Below are positions 47,086-60,255 of a stretch of 64,000 nucleotides of DNA, piece after piece. Origin of the DNA: Arachis hypogaea (taxonomy: Eukaryota; Streptophyta; Magnoliopsida; Fabales; Fabaceae); assembly GCF_003086295.3 (NCBI RefSeq), contig NC_092044.1, positions 3,064,843-3,128,842 of the forward strand. Direction: 5' to 3'. Position 1 is the first letter of the stretch, and each line of letters starts with the position of its first letter. The notes beneath the pieces were generated by a model. It saw only the letters and a list, made by a program, of their open reading frames with translations, had not been told where the DNA came from and did not search any database. A program made the position numbers and the translations under genes.

Positions 47086-49436
47086 CATGTAAATGATAAT
47101 AAATTGTTCAATTAATAATTCGTGTCATGTACGTGATAATGTTGAAATTATAATTTTAAATTATTTTATTGAAATTAATTTGAATTGTAGTAATTTGATT
47201 AAAAAAAAAGTAACATGTTATGCGTTTATTTTTTCTTAATCTAGTGTTATGTGTACCAACTCTAATATAGTTATTAATTATTTTTTTAATCTACTTTTTT
47301 TTTCTAAATTTATGATTTAAAATAACAATTATAAATATTAATAATTAAACAAATTATTATATTATAATTATTTACGTTTTATTCCCAAAATTAAAAACAT
47401 ACTATTTCTTTTTTATTTAATGATTTTTTATTTATACTACCAGTATATATTAATCGATTAGTCAATGATTTTTTTATTCGTAGGATATATTTATTTATTT
47501 TGTTTAAATAATTTTAAATCTTTCCTTATATATATATATTAAGTTACATATATTAATTATTTTTTGATTTTTTTATTATAAATATTTTTTTTAGCCTACA
47601 ATCATTCAATGAGTTTGTTATTCCATTAATACCATCATACGCGTAATAATATTCATAAATCATACTAATTTCTGTATTTATTTATATGTATATATATATA
47701 TATATATCAATTGTTTAGTTAATAATATTTTTATTTTTAGAATATATTTGTTTTGTTAAATACTTCTTTATATAGTTTATATATATATATATATTAATTG
47801 TATGTAAATATATTTAAATTGTATATATTGATTATTTTTTATCATGATTAATTTTTTTTGAGCCTATAATCATTTAATAATTTTTTTATTCTTTATTATT
47901 AATGTCATCGTACATGTAATTTTTATAAATTATAATAATTTCTTTATTTATCTAAACACATGTATTAATTTTATTAAATAATTCTAAATATTTGTTTATA
48001 TATATATATATATTAATTGTACATATAAAAATTTAAGTCACATATATTAATTATTTTTTTTTTAGTCACAAAAAAAAATATTAATTATTTTTTTGTTATG
48101 ATTATTTTTTATTCTACAATTGAGTAATAATTTTTATTTTTTATCTCCATGTGTATTCTCAATCCCTTTTCATATGCATGATTAACAATTTTTTTTAAAT
48201 AGTAATATTTTAATTTTGTTTATTTCACGTATTTTTATATATTAACAAGAAAACAAAACTACGTATTGTGACTCTTTTTCCTTTTTTCATGCCTTAACCT
48301 TAATTAATCAATCTTGTATTCACACAATATAATTAAATTTTTAATCATTATAATTTATTGATGAATTATATTTCTCTTAATAATTGCATTACTAATCTTA
48401 AATACAAAAGGTGATACATATATCCAAAAAAAAACTTAAAAATAACAAAAATTATATTAAAAAGTTTTAAAATAACATATCCAAAAAAATAGTCATATAA
48501 TATAAATTGAGACAACAATTTAAATTTCTCTAAAACTAATTTATCAATTACCAATATTAGAACTAAATTATTTTAAATAACATTTAATCTATTCTAATCC
48601 TCATATATGTATAGATTAGAGTCATTCTAGTAACAACCAACCGAAATAACATCATAAGATTGAACACTTAGAATCCGTATAAATTCAGACTATCTTCCTG
48701 TTAAAATTGTCAAATTAAATTGACTTTTATTTTCCTCAATGACATTGCATTAATGTACCAGAAGGCCGGTAGATTCTGAAAAAAATCACAATATATTATA
48801 AAATTATTTTTAATACAAAAAGTTTAAGAGAAGAAAATTTAAATATAATACCAATTTTTGAATTGCATCTTTAAGGTTGGCACGGACTTTTCAAAACTGA
48901 ACCTAAATTGAAGAAATTCAATCTTATTATATGCTCCACTTCGAATATTTTCAGACAAATGTAGAAAATATGGAGGAATGTGACTTGAACTTGACCTACA
49001 AAACTCCTTAGAAACAATTGTCCAATCAAAGAAGAATAACATATTAGAAAAAAAGAATGCTTTGATTCATAGATTTAGACTCACTAACCACAAAAAAACA
49101 CTATATATAGTATTTAGTAGTACAAAAATAATTATAGAAATTAATTATTGCAATATCAATTTACCACTGTGAACGTTAGTATCATATTTAAAGCAATTAG
49201 AATTATACATTTATGTTTAATTTTTTATATAATTATAATTAAGATATTTTTTTTTAAATTAGTATAATTATGCATTATTCATTAAATGCTAATTGTAATA
49301 TAATTCTAATAAAGATATTTTTTAAAATAAATTTAGAAGAGAGAGTAGTGCTTTTATTTTGAAAAAAAAAATCATGAGAAATTGATACTTTACTTTCATT
49401 AGTTGGGAAAAATCCAATTTTAGTATATTAAGTAGA
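47086..49436 (-). mobile_element. Helitron-like unit 3
   Basis: The 5' end on the minus strand starts TCTACTTAATATACTAAAA at 49436, preceded by A, the canonical A|TC context. The 3' end near 47086-47110 has the CATGACACG hairpin, present twice in tandem. The interior contains a decayed copy of the fragment seen at 38350-38589 (about 48420-49050). It lacks the RPA-like block. Confidence 0.6.
47440..48180. repeat. Three imperfect ~270-310-bp tandem repeats
   Basis: Repeated order of motifs: a TATATATATTAATTG/ATTAAG stretch, TTAATTATTTTTT, AGCCTA(C/T)AATCATT(C/T)AAT, and a CATCxTACxxGTAAT block. The copies are strongly diverged; boundaries are approximate. Confidence 0.6.
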
Positions 49437-49803
49437 TTATTTTATATGATTATAATAAATATATTTTCCTAAAATAGTATAATCATGCATTATTCATTAA
49501 ATGTTAATTGTAATATAATTATAATAAAGATATTTTTCTAAAAATAATTTTAGAAGAGAAAATAGTGCTTTCATTACATGAGAATAGTGCTTTCTAAAAA
49601 TAAAGATATATTTCTAAATTAGTATAATTATGCATTATTACTTAAATGCTAATTATAGTATAATTATAATAAATATATTTTTATAAAATAAACTTAGAAT
49701 AGAAAATAGTGCATTTATTTTGCCGAAAAAATGGATTCTTGAGGGATCGACACCTCACTTCCATTAGTTGGAGGAAAAACCAAGTTTTAGTATATTAAGT
49801 AGA
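49437..49803 (-). mobile_element. Extra Helitron 5' end abutting unit 3
   Basis: A second TCTACTTAATATACTAAAA terminus begins at 49803 (minus), again preceded by A, and is followed by TTGGTTTTTCCTCCAACTAATG as in unit 3. Inside, a ~60-base block (TAATTATGCATTATTxxTTAAATGCTAATT) is repeated. Only the 5' terminal part is present before it meets unit 3. Confidence 0.65.
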
Positions 49804-49828
49804 TAGATAGATAGATATAAATAGATAG

Positions 49829-49829
<1 letters not shown>

Positions 49830-49892
<63 letters not shown>
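49830..49892. repeat. (ATT)n microsatellite preceded by GATA repeats
   Basis: About twenty-one ATT units right outside the outermost Helitron 5' end, with GATA repeats at 49801-49829. Confidence 0.95.
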
Positions 49893-49895
<3 letters not shown>

Positions 49896-50330
49896 GGTCA
49901 CCATTAACGTAACAACTTACCACTAATGGAATTATTGGATAATAAATGAGAATTATAATTGTGTCAATATAATTAAAATAATTAAAATATTTTCGATTAA
50001 TAATTAGTTTAATAATGTATTAATATTGATTTTATACAATTATAATAAATATATTTTTTAAATTAGTATAATTATATATTATTCATTAAATATTAATTGT
50101 AATATTATAATATAATTATAATAAAGATATTTTTTTAAATAAATTTAGAAGAAAGAATAGTACTTTTATTATTTGAAAAAAAATTTAATTTTTAATCTTA
50201 AGAATTTCACAAAATAAATCAAGTAATAAATTTAATATTTTTTATTTGTTGTTCATTCAATTTTTGAAATTTTATTCTAACTCATTCGAACAATCAAACT
50301 CAATCCAAACACATACTTATATTTGGTACT

Positions 50331-51694
50331 GAATTCGATGGTCTCATAACGTTTGGACCATTAAATGGTCCCCTAACAAAACATGTTTTTTAAGTTTTTT
50401 AATAACTGCTAAATAGTTATTTTCTAATTTTAATTACAAATTAATCTTATATATTTTATTTAATTATAAAAATTATTTTTTATTTTATAAATTATTATTT
50501 TATCATTCATCTATTATATTTATTAACAATAAAAAATAAAAACAATAACAAATTAGATATTTCATTGATCGTAATAAACTTTTTGGCAATCCCAATTGAT
50601 TAAAAGTTTATTTTTTATCAATGACATTCGTCCAGAACTGTGAAATCGTGTTTTTTAGAAAATTAATCAATTGGATTAACAAAACAATCGATTGAATTTC
50701 AGTTCCCATAACTCAATCGATTGGGCTACAGGTTATCACAAAACAATCGATTGAAAATTGTAAGGCAGTATGATTTTCGCAAAAATCAATCGATTGATCT
50801 TATTACCCAATCAATTGAACAATGATTAGAATGTGAATTTTTTATATTCCAAATCCCCATCCCCATCCTACATTGTCCTGAATCCATACCAACAGCGAAG
50901 AACCGATGAGAGCACCAATGTTGATTGAGAAATAGAACCAGTTGAAGAAAGAACTCTTGTGTTCCTTCTCCACCGGATCAGCATCATCAAACTGGTCTGC
51001 TCCATAGGATGAAACACATGGCTTGATTCCACCTGTTGCAAGGGCTATAAGGTAAAGAGCTATAAAGCACACTGCACTTTCTAGAGTGGTGGCATGGCAA
51101 TTTTCATCTGCATGGCCATGGCAAGTTGGTTTTATACCAGAAACTGATGCAGATAATGTCAATGGTGCCATTTTCTGGTCATATTACCCAATCGATTAAA
51201 TTATAAAAAAATTCACATTTTAGTCAGCATTCAATCGATTGGTAATATGACCAATCGATTGATTTTTGCAAAAACTATACTGTCTTACAATTTTCAATCG
51301 ATTGTTTTGTGATAATTTGTAGTCTAATCGATTGAGTTATGGAAACCTGAAATTCAATCGATTGATTTTCTAAAAAACACGATTTCAGACTCTGGACGAA
51401 TGTCATCGATCAAAAACAAACTTTTAATCAATTGGGATTCCCAAAAAATTTATTACGATCAATGAAAGATCTAATTCGTTATTATTTTTGTTTTTTATTG
51501 TCAATAAATATAATAGATTAATGATAAAATAATAATTTATAAAATAAAAAAATTTTTATAATTAAAAAAAATATATAGAATTAATTTGTAATTAAAATTA
51601 GAAAAAGATTATTTAACAGTTATTAAAAAACTTAAAAAATATGTTTTGTTCTGAGATCATTTAATGATCCAAACATTCTGTAACCATCAAATTC
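50331..51694. mobile_element. Inverted-repeat element carrying an NPF exon (Pack-MULE-like)
   Basis: Arms of about 500 bp (50331-50830 and 51180-51694) are inverted copies with ends GAATTCGATGG and CCATCAAATTC. Each arm contains four perfect CAATCGATTG palindromes plus degenerate ones. The 350-bp centre is a GC-richer coding fragment. No clean 9-bp duplication was found, so the Mutator label is by architecture only. Confidence 0.7.
50842..51171 (-). pseudogene. NPF (PTR/NRT1) transporter exon fragment
   Basis: A 109-codon frame matching the middle of plant NPF proton-coupled nitrate/peptide transporters, closest in my judgement to the NPF8 di/tripeptide type. Motifs: [53 protein letters not shown], [17 protein letters not shown] (as [11 protein letters not shown] here). 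It covers about two transmembrane helices out of twelve. The ExxER region before and the remaining helices after are absent. The reading frame is undamaged, suggesting recent capture or some constraint. It lies between inverted arms that would fold its transcript into a hairpin loop. Confidence 0.88.
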
Positions 51695-52399
51695 TTAGCT
51701 ACATATATTATGTCTCCAACGAACTTGATTGGTATAAGTTAAATAGTTTAACATTCATAATTTAGTTATCTTGGTAATAAGATCCAATACATGTTGATAT
51801 AAAGTATAAACAGTTGTACTAGGTTTTTTGTTGTCCAAAAAATTTTACAAAAAAACGCCTTTAAATAGTAATCTTCTTATCCAAATAGAAAATTTGTTGA
51901 AGATTATTTGGAGCTAATCATATTACATGATTAATGTTGATCTTAATATGAAAATTAGCTCAATCTACTATAGAATTTGCTTTACGAAGAATCTAAACAA
52001 ATTGAATATTCTATTGTCGAAGGATGATCTCTTGAATCTTAGAGACAATATCATAATCTTCATATTTGTTGAGACAATATAAATTTTGAAAAAGAATGAG
52101 GACATTCTAACAATTAACTTCACATATAAATTTTTTGGGATGGCGCCTGATTCAATGCATCTAATATGTTTTGGAACACTGAAATTCCAAATGAAAAATT
52201 TAAGAAAAATTATTGTTTATTATTATTTTTATATTTTAAATTTATTTTGACCAAATCTGTATTATTTAATTCGTTTGCTTTTTAGGTTTGGACTCAAATG
52301 TTTTTTTTAGTGTAAAAGCTCAACACAATATTGTAAAGCATATAGTGTTAAATAAACACTACAATCCTACTTAATTATATAATAAAACACTACAAACAA

Positions 52400-55310
52400 T
52401 AAAAAGCCCCACGTCATCTTCGGCATTGCCATCAATAACAAAGGGGATCAACACTTATCCACTCATTAACGCTAGTCTTGGTCATGCGGATGACCTCATC
52501 AACACCTTTGCTTTTATTCTAGAAGATTCTCATGTTCCTTTCCAACCAAATGTTCCAACGATGGCACAAAAGCACCTTAGCCGCTGCTTTCGATCCTCCG
52601 GACTCCTAGATTTCTCATTCCAACTTAGAAAGTGCTCTTTCATGGATCCCGGATAAGACCATTAACGGCGAAGCCTTGCTATCCAAACACTCCATACCTG
52701 CCAAGCAAAATTACAGCCTAGAAACAGGTGATGTACAGATTCCGTCTCGTTATTACAGAAACACAAACACTATCATCCGGACTGACAATCCCAAACCGGC
52801 TTAGCCTCTCCTTTGTATTCACCCTGCCGATCACAACAAACGAAACGAACAGCTCAACTCTTGGTGGAACCAATCCTTTCCAAATGGTCTTCGTGAAGTT
52901 GTAACTAGTCACCTCCTCTCGAAGCATTTCTTCTTGTAACACCTGCACAAATGAGTTAGTTGAAAAAATACCTTCCCTATCATATTTCCATACCACTCTA
53001 TCCTCTCGGTTATGTACTAGGTTCACAGGTCTCAACGCCTCATGTAATTGATCCAGTAGTTCCAACTCCTAGTGGAAAATCTCTCGCCTCCATTGGAAGT
53101 TCCAAATCCACTCTAACCCATCCCAAAATCCACAATCCCTAATAACAAATCCACATTGGTTTGAAACAGAGAAAAGTCTCGGGAACTAATCCTTCAGAGA
53201 TCCATAAAGTAACCAGACATCCTCCCAAAATCGTTTCCGTCGCCCACCACTAATCTCCATACTCAAGCATGTAACCATCTTATCCCTTATACGTTGATCC
53301 GAAATTTGTATCTGACAAATATCCTTCCATGGGCCTCCTCTAGTAGGTAGCACATGAGTTGACAGAAGCTCATTTGGGTTCAAACTATTACACAAGCATA
53401 CAACCTTCTTCCACAGAGGGCACTCTTCCTTTGCAAACCGCCACCACCACTTGAACAATAGTGCTGTGTTACAGATCATAGCATCTTCCACTCCCACCCC
53501 GCATAATTTCTTAGGAGTCTGCACCACTTTCCATCTTACTAATGCTATGCCATTTCTACCATCCTCCTTACTTCACAAGAATCTCCTTTGCAATGAGATC
53601 AGTTTCTCCACAACAGCCTTAGGTATTTTGAACAAGCTCAAATAATATACTGGCCGCCTATTTAAGACTGATTTAATGAGTACTATCTTTCCTGCTTTGT
53701 TTAGCACCTTAGCTTTCCAGAGGCTGAGTTTCTCATCCACTTTGTCTAATATAGGCTTCCAGGTCTTCACCAACCTCGGATTTGCTCCTAAAGAGATTCC
53801 AAGGTATTTCACTGGAAGGGTGTCCCCCTTATAACCTAGTAAGTTGCACATACGTTATGGCTCATCACAATTAATTGGAATCAAACTGGACTTGTCAAAA
53901 TTAATCATGAGCCCTGACATCAACTCAAAACATCGTAAAAGTCGCTTGTAGTTCTTGATGGTTTCCTCTACAGGTGGTCAGAATAGAATAGTATCATCAG
54001 CAAACTGCAGGTGTGACAATTCTATACTATCTCTTCTAACTAACAGCGGTAAGATACGTCTTTTCCTGATTGCCTCTCTAATTATTCGATGTAGCACATC
54101 AACAACCAGGACAAATAAGAAGGGTGAAAGCGGGTTACCTTCTCTCAAATCTCTTTCCATCTTAAATGGCTTAGATGGCGAACCATTTATCAGAAGTGAC
54201 ATAGATGCAGTTGTCACAAACTCCATAACCCACGCTCTCCATTTATGCCCAAAACCCATCTTTTGTAATACAATGTCCACAAAACTTCATTTGACTCTAT
54301 CGTATGCTTTCTGGAAATCTAGCTTTATTATTGCTGCCTCCTTTTTCCTCAATTTCAGCCAATTTACTATTTCACACGCAATAAGTGTCCCATCATGTAT
54401 TTTTCTTTCCTTAACAAATGTACTCTGAGTCTCTCCTACTAACCTTGGCATTATTGCCCTCATTCTCCTAACTAGCACCTTCGAGATAACCTTGTGAACG
54501 CATCCCACCATACTAATAGGTCGTAGATCTTTGATTCCCTTCGCACCTACAAACTTTGGTGCTAGCGCGACCCAGGTGATGTTGGTATCCGCTGGTAATC
54601 TGCAAGTCTGAAAAAATTCCATCACTGCTGCCGTGAATTCAGCCCCAATCTCACCCCATCACCTATTGATGAAATTCATGTTGTATCCGTCACAACCTGG
54701 CGCTTTGGACTACTCGCAGTCCCACACAACCTCTATGAGCTCGTCTGCCGATGGCATCTCTTCTAGATTCATAGCATCTTCGTCCTCTATCTTGCCTACC
54801 AAACCATCTCTGAATCCTATCATAGGAGAAGCTTCTTGATGATATAAATCCTTGTAGAAGTCTCTGATAGCTATCTTGATCCTCGCTTGATTCCTCACTT
54901 GTCTGCCATTTACTACCAGTGCATCAATCATGTTGTTCCGCCTTCTTACTGAAGCTATATTGTGAAAGTACCTAGTATTTTTGTCCATCTTCGTCGCATG
55001 CCGGGACCGAGACATCTGTTTCCAATGTATTTCCTTCCTTACATACCATCTCTCACAACAAGTAACCAACACCTTTCTTCTAGCCTCCATCGTTTCATCA
55101 TACACTCCATTGCTTACCAGATCGTCAACCTTCTTGATTTCTTCCTTGAATCTTGTAATTTTGTTATGCATCTCACTAAAATTGGCCTTATGTCATCTTT
55201 CTAACGGAATTGTCAGCGCCTTCAGTTTATCTGTGAACTGTATGTCCCCCAACCCTCTCCACTCCTCCTTAACCATACTAAGGAATCCATCATGAGTAAT
55301 ATAGTACAAA
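52400..55310 (-). mobile_element. L1-type LINE, 5'-truncated, RT with several stops
   Basis: On the minus strand one reading frame runs from about 55300 to 52700. It covers the region before RT (54710-55171), reverse transcriptase (IKDLRPISMV, KLDFQKAYDRVK, LSPFLFVLVV, FADDTILF at about 54620-53978), the thumb (PVKYLGISLGANPRLVKTWK) and the C-terminal zf-RVT-like domain (52718-53527). Stops break it at 54710-54712, near 54658, 54287-54289, 53978-53980, near 53855, 53573-53575 and 53186. There is no frameshift until the last ~200 bases. The endonuclease half is missing, as expected of 5' truncation during target-primed insertion. No poly(A) or target duplication was clear. Confidence 0.9.
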
Positions 55311-55319
55311 TTTGACAGG

Positions 55320-56640
55320 AAAAAGGATTTAAACTATTATTTAAATTTAAACAATATTTTTTTCTAAGTATCAATGAATTTCTAAATATTTATACGTATA
55401 AACATTCTAAACATTATTTTTGAAAAAATTTCTGAGAAATATGAGGCTTATACATTTAGATATATTAAACTATTAACGTATTAAAATTTTAAAATAAAAA
55501 AATTACATTTTAGAACATAGAATAATAATTTTTCATTTTTTCCTTTTAAGAAATATTGTCAAACACCTATCTACTAAAATTAATATCATGTTAAATAAAA
55601 CGAACATGTCTAACACTTAATAAATATTCTTTTTTATTTAATAAAATATTCAGTTAATTCTAATATTTTTGTGATAACAGGGACTTAGTTACAAAATTTG
55701 ATATAATATAGAAACTCAATTAAAAAGAAAAAAATTAGAGACCTAATTAAAAATTCGATAAAATTATAAAAATCAGCTGAATAATTAAATCTTAAAAAAT
55801 AAATGTACTTTTATTATTTTTAAATAAATATGATAAGCAATATATATATTATTATCTTATGCAAAAATATCTCTAATTATATTTTTAAGTAAGATTTATT
55901 AGTTTTTTCCGATATTATATACCTATATATATACATATTAATGTCATTAGTTTGAAGGATTGTATCTATCTATCTCTTTCATTGAGATATCTAAAATACC
56001 ATAATGGCTGAAGTCCCATTCAAAAAAATAATACGAAAATGTTTATTAAAAATAATATGAGTTTATTAATTTTTTAATTTAAAATTAACAGTTTTAAATA
56101 GTTATTTTTTTAAAATATAAATAAACATAATTAATCATATAAGTATAATAATAATACGACTACGCTTATTTTTATCAAATTAAATTAAGATATTAATTAA
56201 ATTATATTTATTTAAATTTTAAATTAAAAATTTTAAAAAATTAAATTAATTAAAAATAAAAATATATTAGTACGATCTAAATCGTACTATAATAAATTTA
56301 TGAAACTTAAAAAAAAGTAAATTCTAAAAAATAAAAATAAAAAAATGATTATGAAAAATAATATTTTTTTTATTTTATAAAAATTAACACCAATAAAATA
56401 CTAAAATTAAAAAAAAAAAGCGTTGCCTTTAATAAATAAATAAAGATGAGGGAGAAAGAAAAGAAGTGAAGAGGCTATTTTTGGTAATAGAGATGGAGAG
56501 AGAAGGTTGGAAGTCAAAAAGATTTTGGGATTAAATTTTCAGTTTTTCACTTTAAATGTAGCATAAAAATAAAAATTTCTCTTTGTAAATTTTTATGGAG
56601 GTTTGAAACTCCAAAGAATAAAGGAGTATTGTCCGTTGAT
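55320..56640. other. AT-rich DNA with repeat relics, no gene
   Basis: Contains a partial foldback relative near 55665-55795 and a fragment near 55850-55930 resembling the centre of the palindrome at 56641-57927. No coding frame. Confidence 0.5.
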
Positions 56641-57927
56641 GTTATAATATTCCTTTGATGTTTGAAATTTTAAAATTTTATATAATTTTAATAAAAAAAA
56701 TACTATTAAAGTTTAAAACTATTCACCTTGCATTGATTTAACTTAACATTTAATGCATATTGATAAGATTAATAAATAATTAATATATTTTTTAAAAAAA
56801 CTACAAACATATTAATTACAACATGTAAAATATATTTTTAATAAATGATAATTATAATTACTATAAAAAATTTAATATACTCTATTAATATATAAGTTAT
56901 TAAATTAGTTAATAAAATCTAATGAATTAATAATTGTATATTTTATTTATTTTAATTATTTATTTAACATTATAATTTATCTCATAAGATTTATTCCTAT
57001 TTCTGTACAATTTGAATCATATTGATATATTTTTATTTTTTTATTAATCTAATTTTATTCATATATTTAAATTTTAAAATTATAAAATTTTTTATTTAAA
57101 ATTTAGATAGATATAATTTAAATTAATAATTTAATTTAATAAAAATAAACATATTCGTATTATTTCTATTATCTTAAGCAAAAAAATATCTCTAACTATA
57201 TTTTTTAGGTAAGATTTATTAATCTTTTTAGATATTATGTACTTATATATACAATATTAGAGTATATATATAGGTATATAATATCTGAAAAAATTAATAA
57301 ATCTTACCTAAAAAATATAGCTAGAGATATTTTTGCTTAAGATAATAAAAGTAATACGAATACGTTTATTTTTATTAAATTAAATTATTAATTTAAATTA
57401 TATCTATCTAAATTTTAAATAAAAAATTTTATAATTTTAAAATTTAAATATGTGAATAAAATTAGATTAATAAAAAAATAAAAAAATAAAAATATATGAA
57501 TACGATTCAAATTATACAGAAATAGGAGTAAGTTTATCCGTGGACAAATTCATTATTTTCAATGAACAAAAGAAAGTGGTATATAAAATAAATATTATGA
57601 GATAAAATATAATTTTAAATAAATAAAATATAAAATTATTAATTAATTAGATTTTATGAATTAATTTAATAATTTATATACTAATAGAGTATATTAATTT
57701 TTTTATAATAATCATAATTATTATTTATTAAAAATATATTTTAGAGGTCATAATTAATGTGTTTGTAGTTTTATAAAAAAAATGTATTAATTTTTTATTG
57801 ATCTTATTAATATGCATTAAATATTAAACCAAATCAACACAAAATTAAATTGAATTTTAAATTTTAATAGTTTTTTTTAAATTATATAAAATTTTAAAAT
57901 TCTAAATATTAAACAAGTATTATAACA
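56641..57927. repeat. 1.29-kb AT-rich palindrome
   Basis: The left arm starting GTTATAATAT pairs with the right arm ending TATTATAAC. The arms match imperfectly all the way to a centre at about 57284 (for example GTAAGATTTATTAATC against its partner near 57300). Probably a foldback transposon. No target duplication was resolved and nothing is coded. Confidence 0.8.
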
Positions 57928-59100
57928 ATCACCAACTTTTATGTCGTTCTTTCACGTCAAAATAAATAATTTTCAAACCGTAAACAATTTACATTTAAAA
58001 ATATTCTAAGTTGAAATTTACTCCAAGAAATCCAAAATCCAATTACTATGAGAAATTGAGAATCTCTGATAATGCATCTAAAACGAGCTATATCCCTATT
58101 AGACGATAAACTAGCATTACAATTAATTTTGTATAAATTACCTGACAGGAGTTTTCAATTAACAAATGTTTGAACAATTATTTATGATCCACGTACATTT
58201 GAAGATCGTTTATAATGATTCTAATATTGACTATAATTTTATGTGTGTTTGAATTACAATTTGTAAATAGAAGTTTGCATAAAATTAATTTTAAAATTTT
58301 AATTTTAATTAAAAATAAGTTTGTATTATAGTGATTTATATTTAGTAATTTTTATATCAAAACAGATTACAATAAAATAAATATTGTTTAAATTACACTA
58401 CTGCTCAAAATTACTTTTAACTAATAAATTACTAAAATAGATATCAACTTAAATAAATTTTTTATATTATCTTATAATTTCGATTTAGATATTTAAATAA
58501 ATTTTATAAATTAATTTTATAATAAAATTAATATTTATTTACTAAAATAAAAATAACATATAAAAATTGATAAAATATATTTTTATATCAAAAACAAAAA
58601 TAATATATGAAAAATATATCAAAATATATTTTATTAAATTATATTACTTATAAATTTTTTAGTACTCTTAATATTCTTTTATTTAATATTATTTTAAACT
58701 ATAAATTTTAATTATTTATAATCTTATTATTATAATTAGCTTGTTATTCACTTTGTTTTTTCTAAGGAATCAATAATTTATATTATAACAAAATTATAAT
58801 AATAAATTAATATACAAAAATTATACTTATAAATTTTAACATAGTCAGACAAAAATTTTTTTTTTATACAAAACCAAAAATAAAATTTTATAAAAAAATA
58901 TAATTATATATTTAAAATATTTGAGTACTAAAAAACTCTAAACAAAAAAATAAAGAATAGAATTGTAAAAAAAAAATAAATTCAATCAAAATGTAATTTT
59001 CTGAATGCACGAGCCAAAACTACTTTTCGAATTAATTCTTTACCACCTAGTACTTTTCGAATTCACCAGGCAAAACTACTTACCCCATCAGCATCAATAA
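57928..59100. other. AT-rich intergenic DNA, no gene seen
   Basis: Repeated AAATTTTTATA-type motifs only; no long frame on either strand. Confidence 0.55.
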
Positions 59101-59109
59101 TAGAAAAAT

Positions 59110-59245
59110 CTAATAGCTTACGGATAATTTTAGATTTCTTTCTCACATTCTGGAAAGCAATGTTTAACCGTTTCTTAAACTAATCCACATTTAGAACATG
59201 CATTTGAAGCAGCAAGATGACGCCGAAGGCGAAATATTTCTGTCC
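59110..59245 (-). pseudogene. Relic of a LINE zf-RVT domain
   Basis: On the minus strand RRHLAASNACSKCGLV, then a stop, then ETVKHCFPEC, shows the C-x2-C ... H-C ... C zinc-binding pattern of the zf-RVT domain found at the C-terminus of plant LINE reverse transcriptases. The rest of the LINE is not visible. Confidence 0.6.
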
Positions 59246-60255
59246 AAAGAACCAAATACAAGCCAAGTCAAATAAAAAATAAAATAAATCTTCTAAAATA
59301 ATAATACTAATAAAGTAATAAATGATATTTTAATTATATTTAAATTTGTAATATTTATTATTTGTGATTCTCACTATTTTCGTCCAAAAGTGATTAACAT
59401 TTTTTTTAAAGTGACAATATAACTTTAGAGGAAACAGATCCAGCGAAAATTAAGGTTTAATTACTTTTTTGTTTCTTGTAATTTCACCAAATTTATAATT
59501 AAATTTTTATATTTTTAATTGAATTTCTATATTATTTTTAATTTTATAATTAAATTCTTTATTTTATGTAAAAAACATTAAAATTAATGAACCAACTTAA
59601 ATTTAATTAATGAGTCAACTTTTTACAATTAATGTCAATTATATTTTTTATATTATTTTAAATTTTATATTTTAAATCCCAAATCTTAAATTTATACCTT
59701 AAATTTTAATATTAAACCAATTCTCCAAAAATAAAATTAAAAAATAATTTTACAATAAAAAGTAATTAATATTGACTATTAACAATCAATTCTTTAATTT
59801 TTTTTTGTATAGTTAAAAATTAAACCTACTAAATCATTGACAGTTACAGGATATTATGAATCATTTTAAATACCTTGTATTTATAACAATTTATATAAAT
59901 TAAAAATAAAACAAATTTATAATAAGAATTGATTTAAGACAATACGATAAATTTGCTTTCAATTTAATCTAATTGTCATAAGAAAATAAGTAAATAAATA
60001 ATTTAATAATAACATCATCACATCATTTCTCTTTTTATTTTATAATGAAACACTACATTTTAATTAATACCAGTCAATATTATTTATAAACTCTTCCCGA
60101 ATTAATAAATTGTTATGAAGTTATTATTACAACTACAATAAAATGTTTTCTATACATGGACTTTTTAAGAAAAATGCACTATGTACAATTTTTGTTAAGT
60201 ATTTAATTTTGTTAACTATTTAAATTTTATCTTTAAACAAAACTAATGTGGGCGC
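59246..60255. other. AT-rich intergenic DNA with foldback relic
   Basis: A stretch at about 59460-59620 resembles the arms at 3007-3306. No gene was recognised. Confidence 0.5.

Noticed and set aside
52426..55295. Plus-strand frames across the LINE (52426-52656, 53955-54428, 54981-55295)
   Set aside because: Antisense of the minus-strand reverse transcriptase frame.
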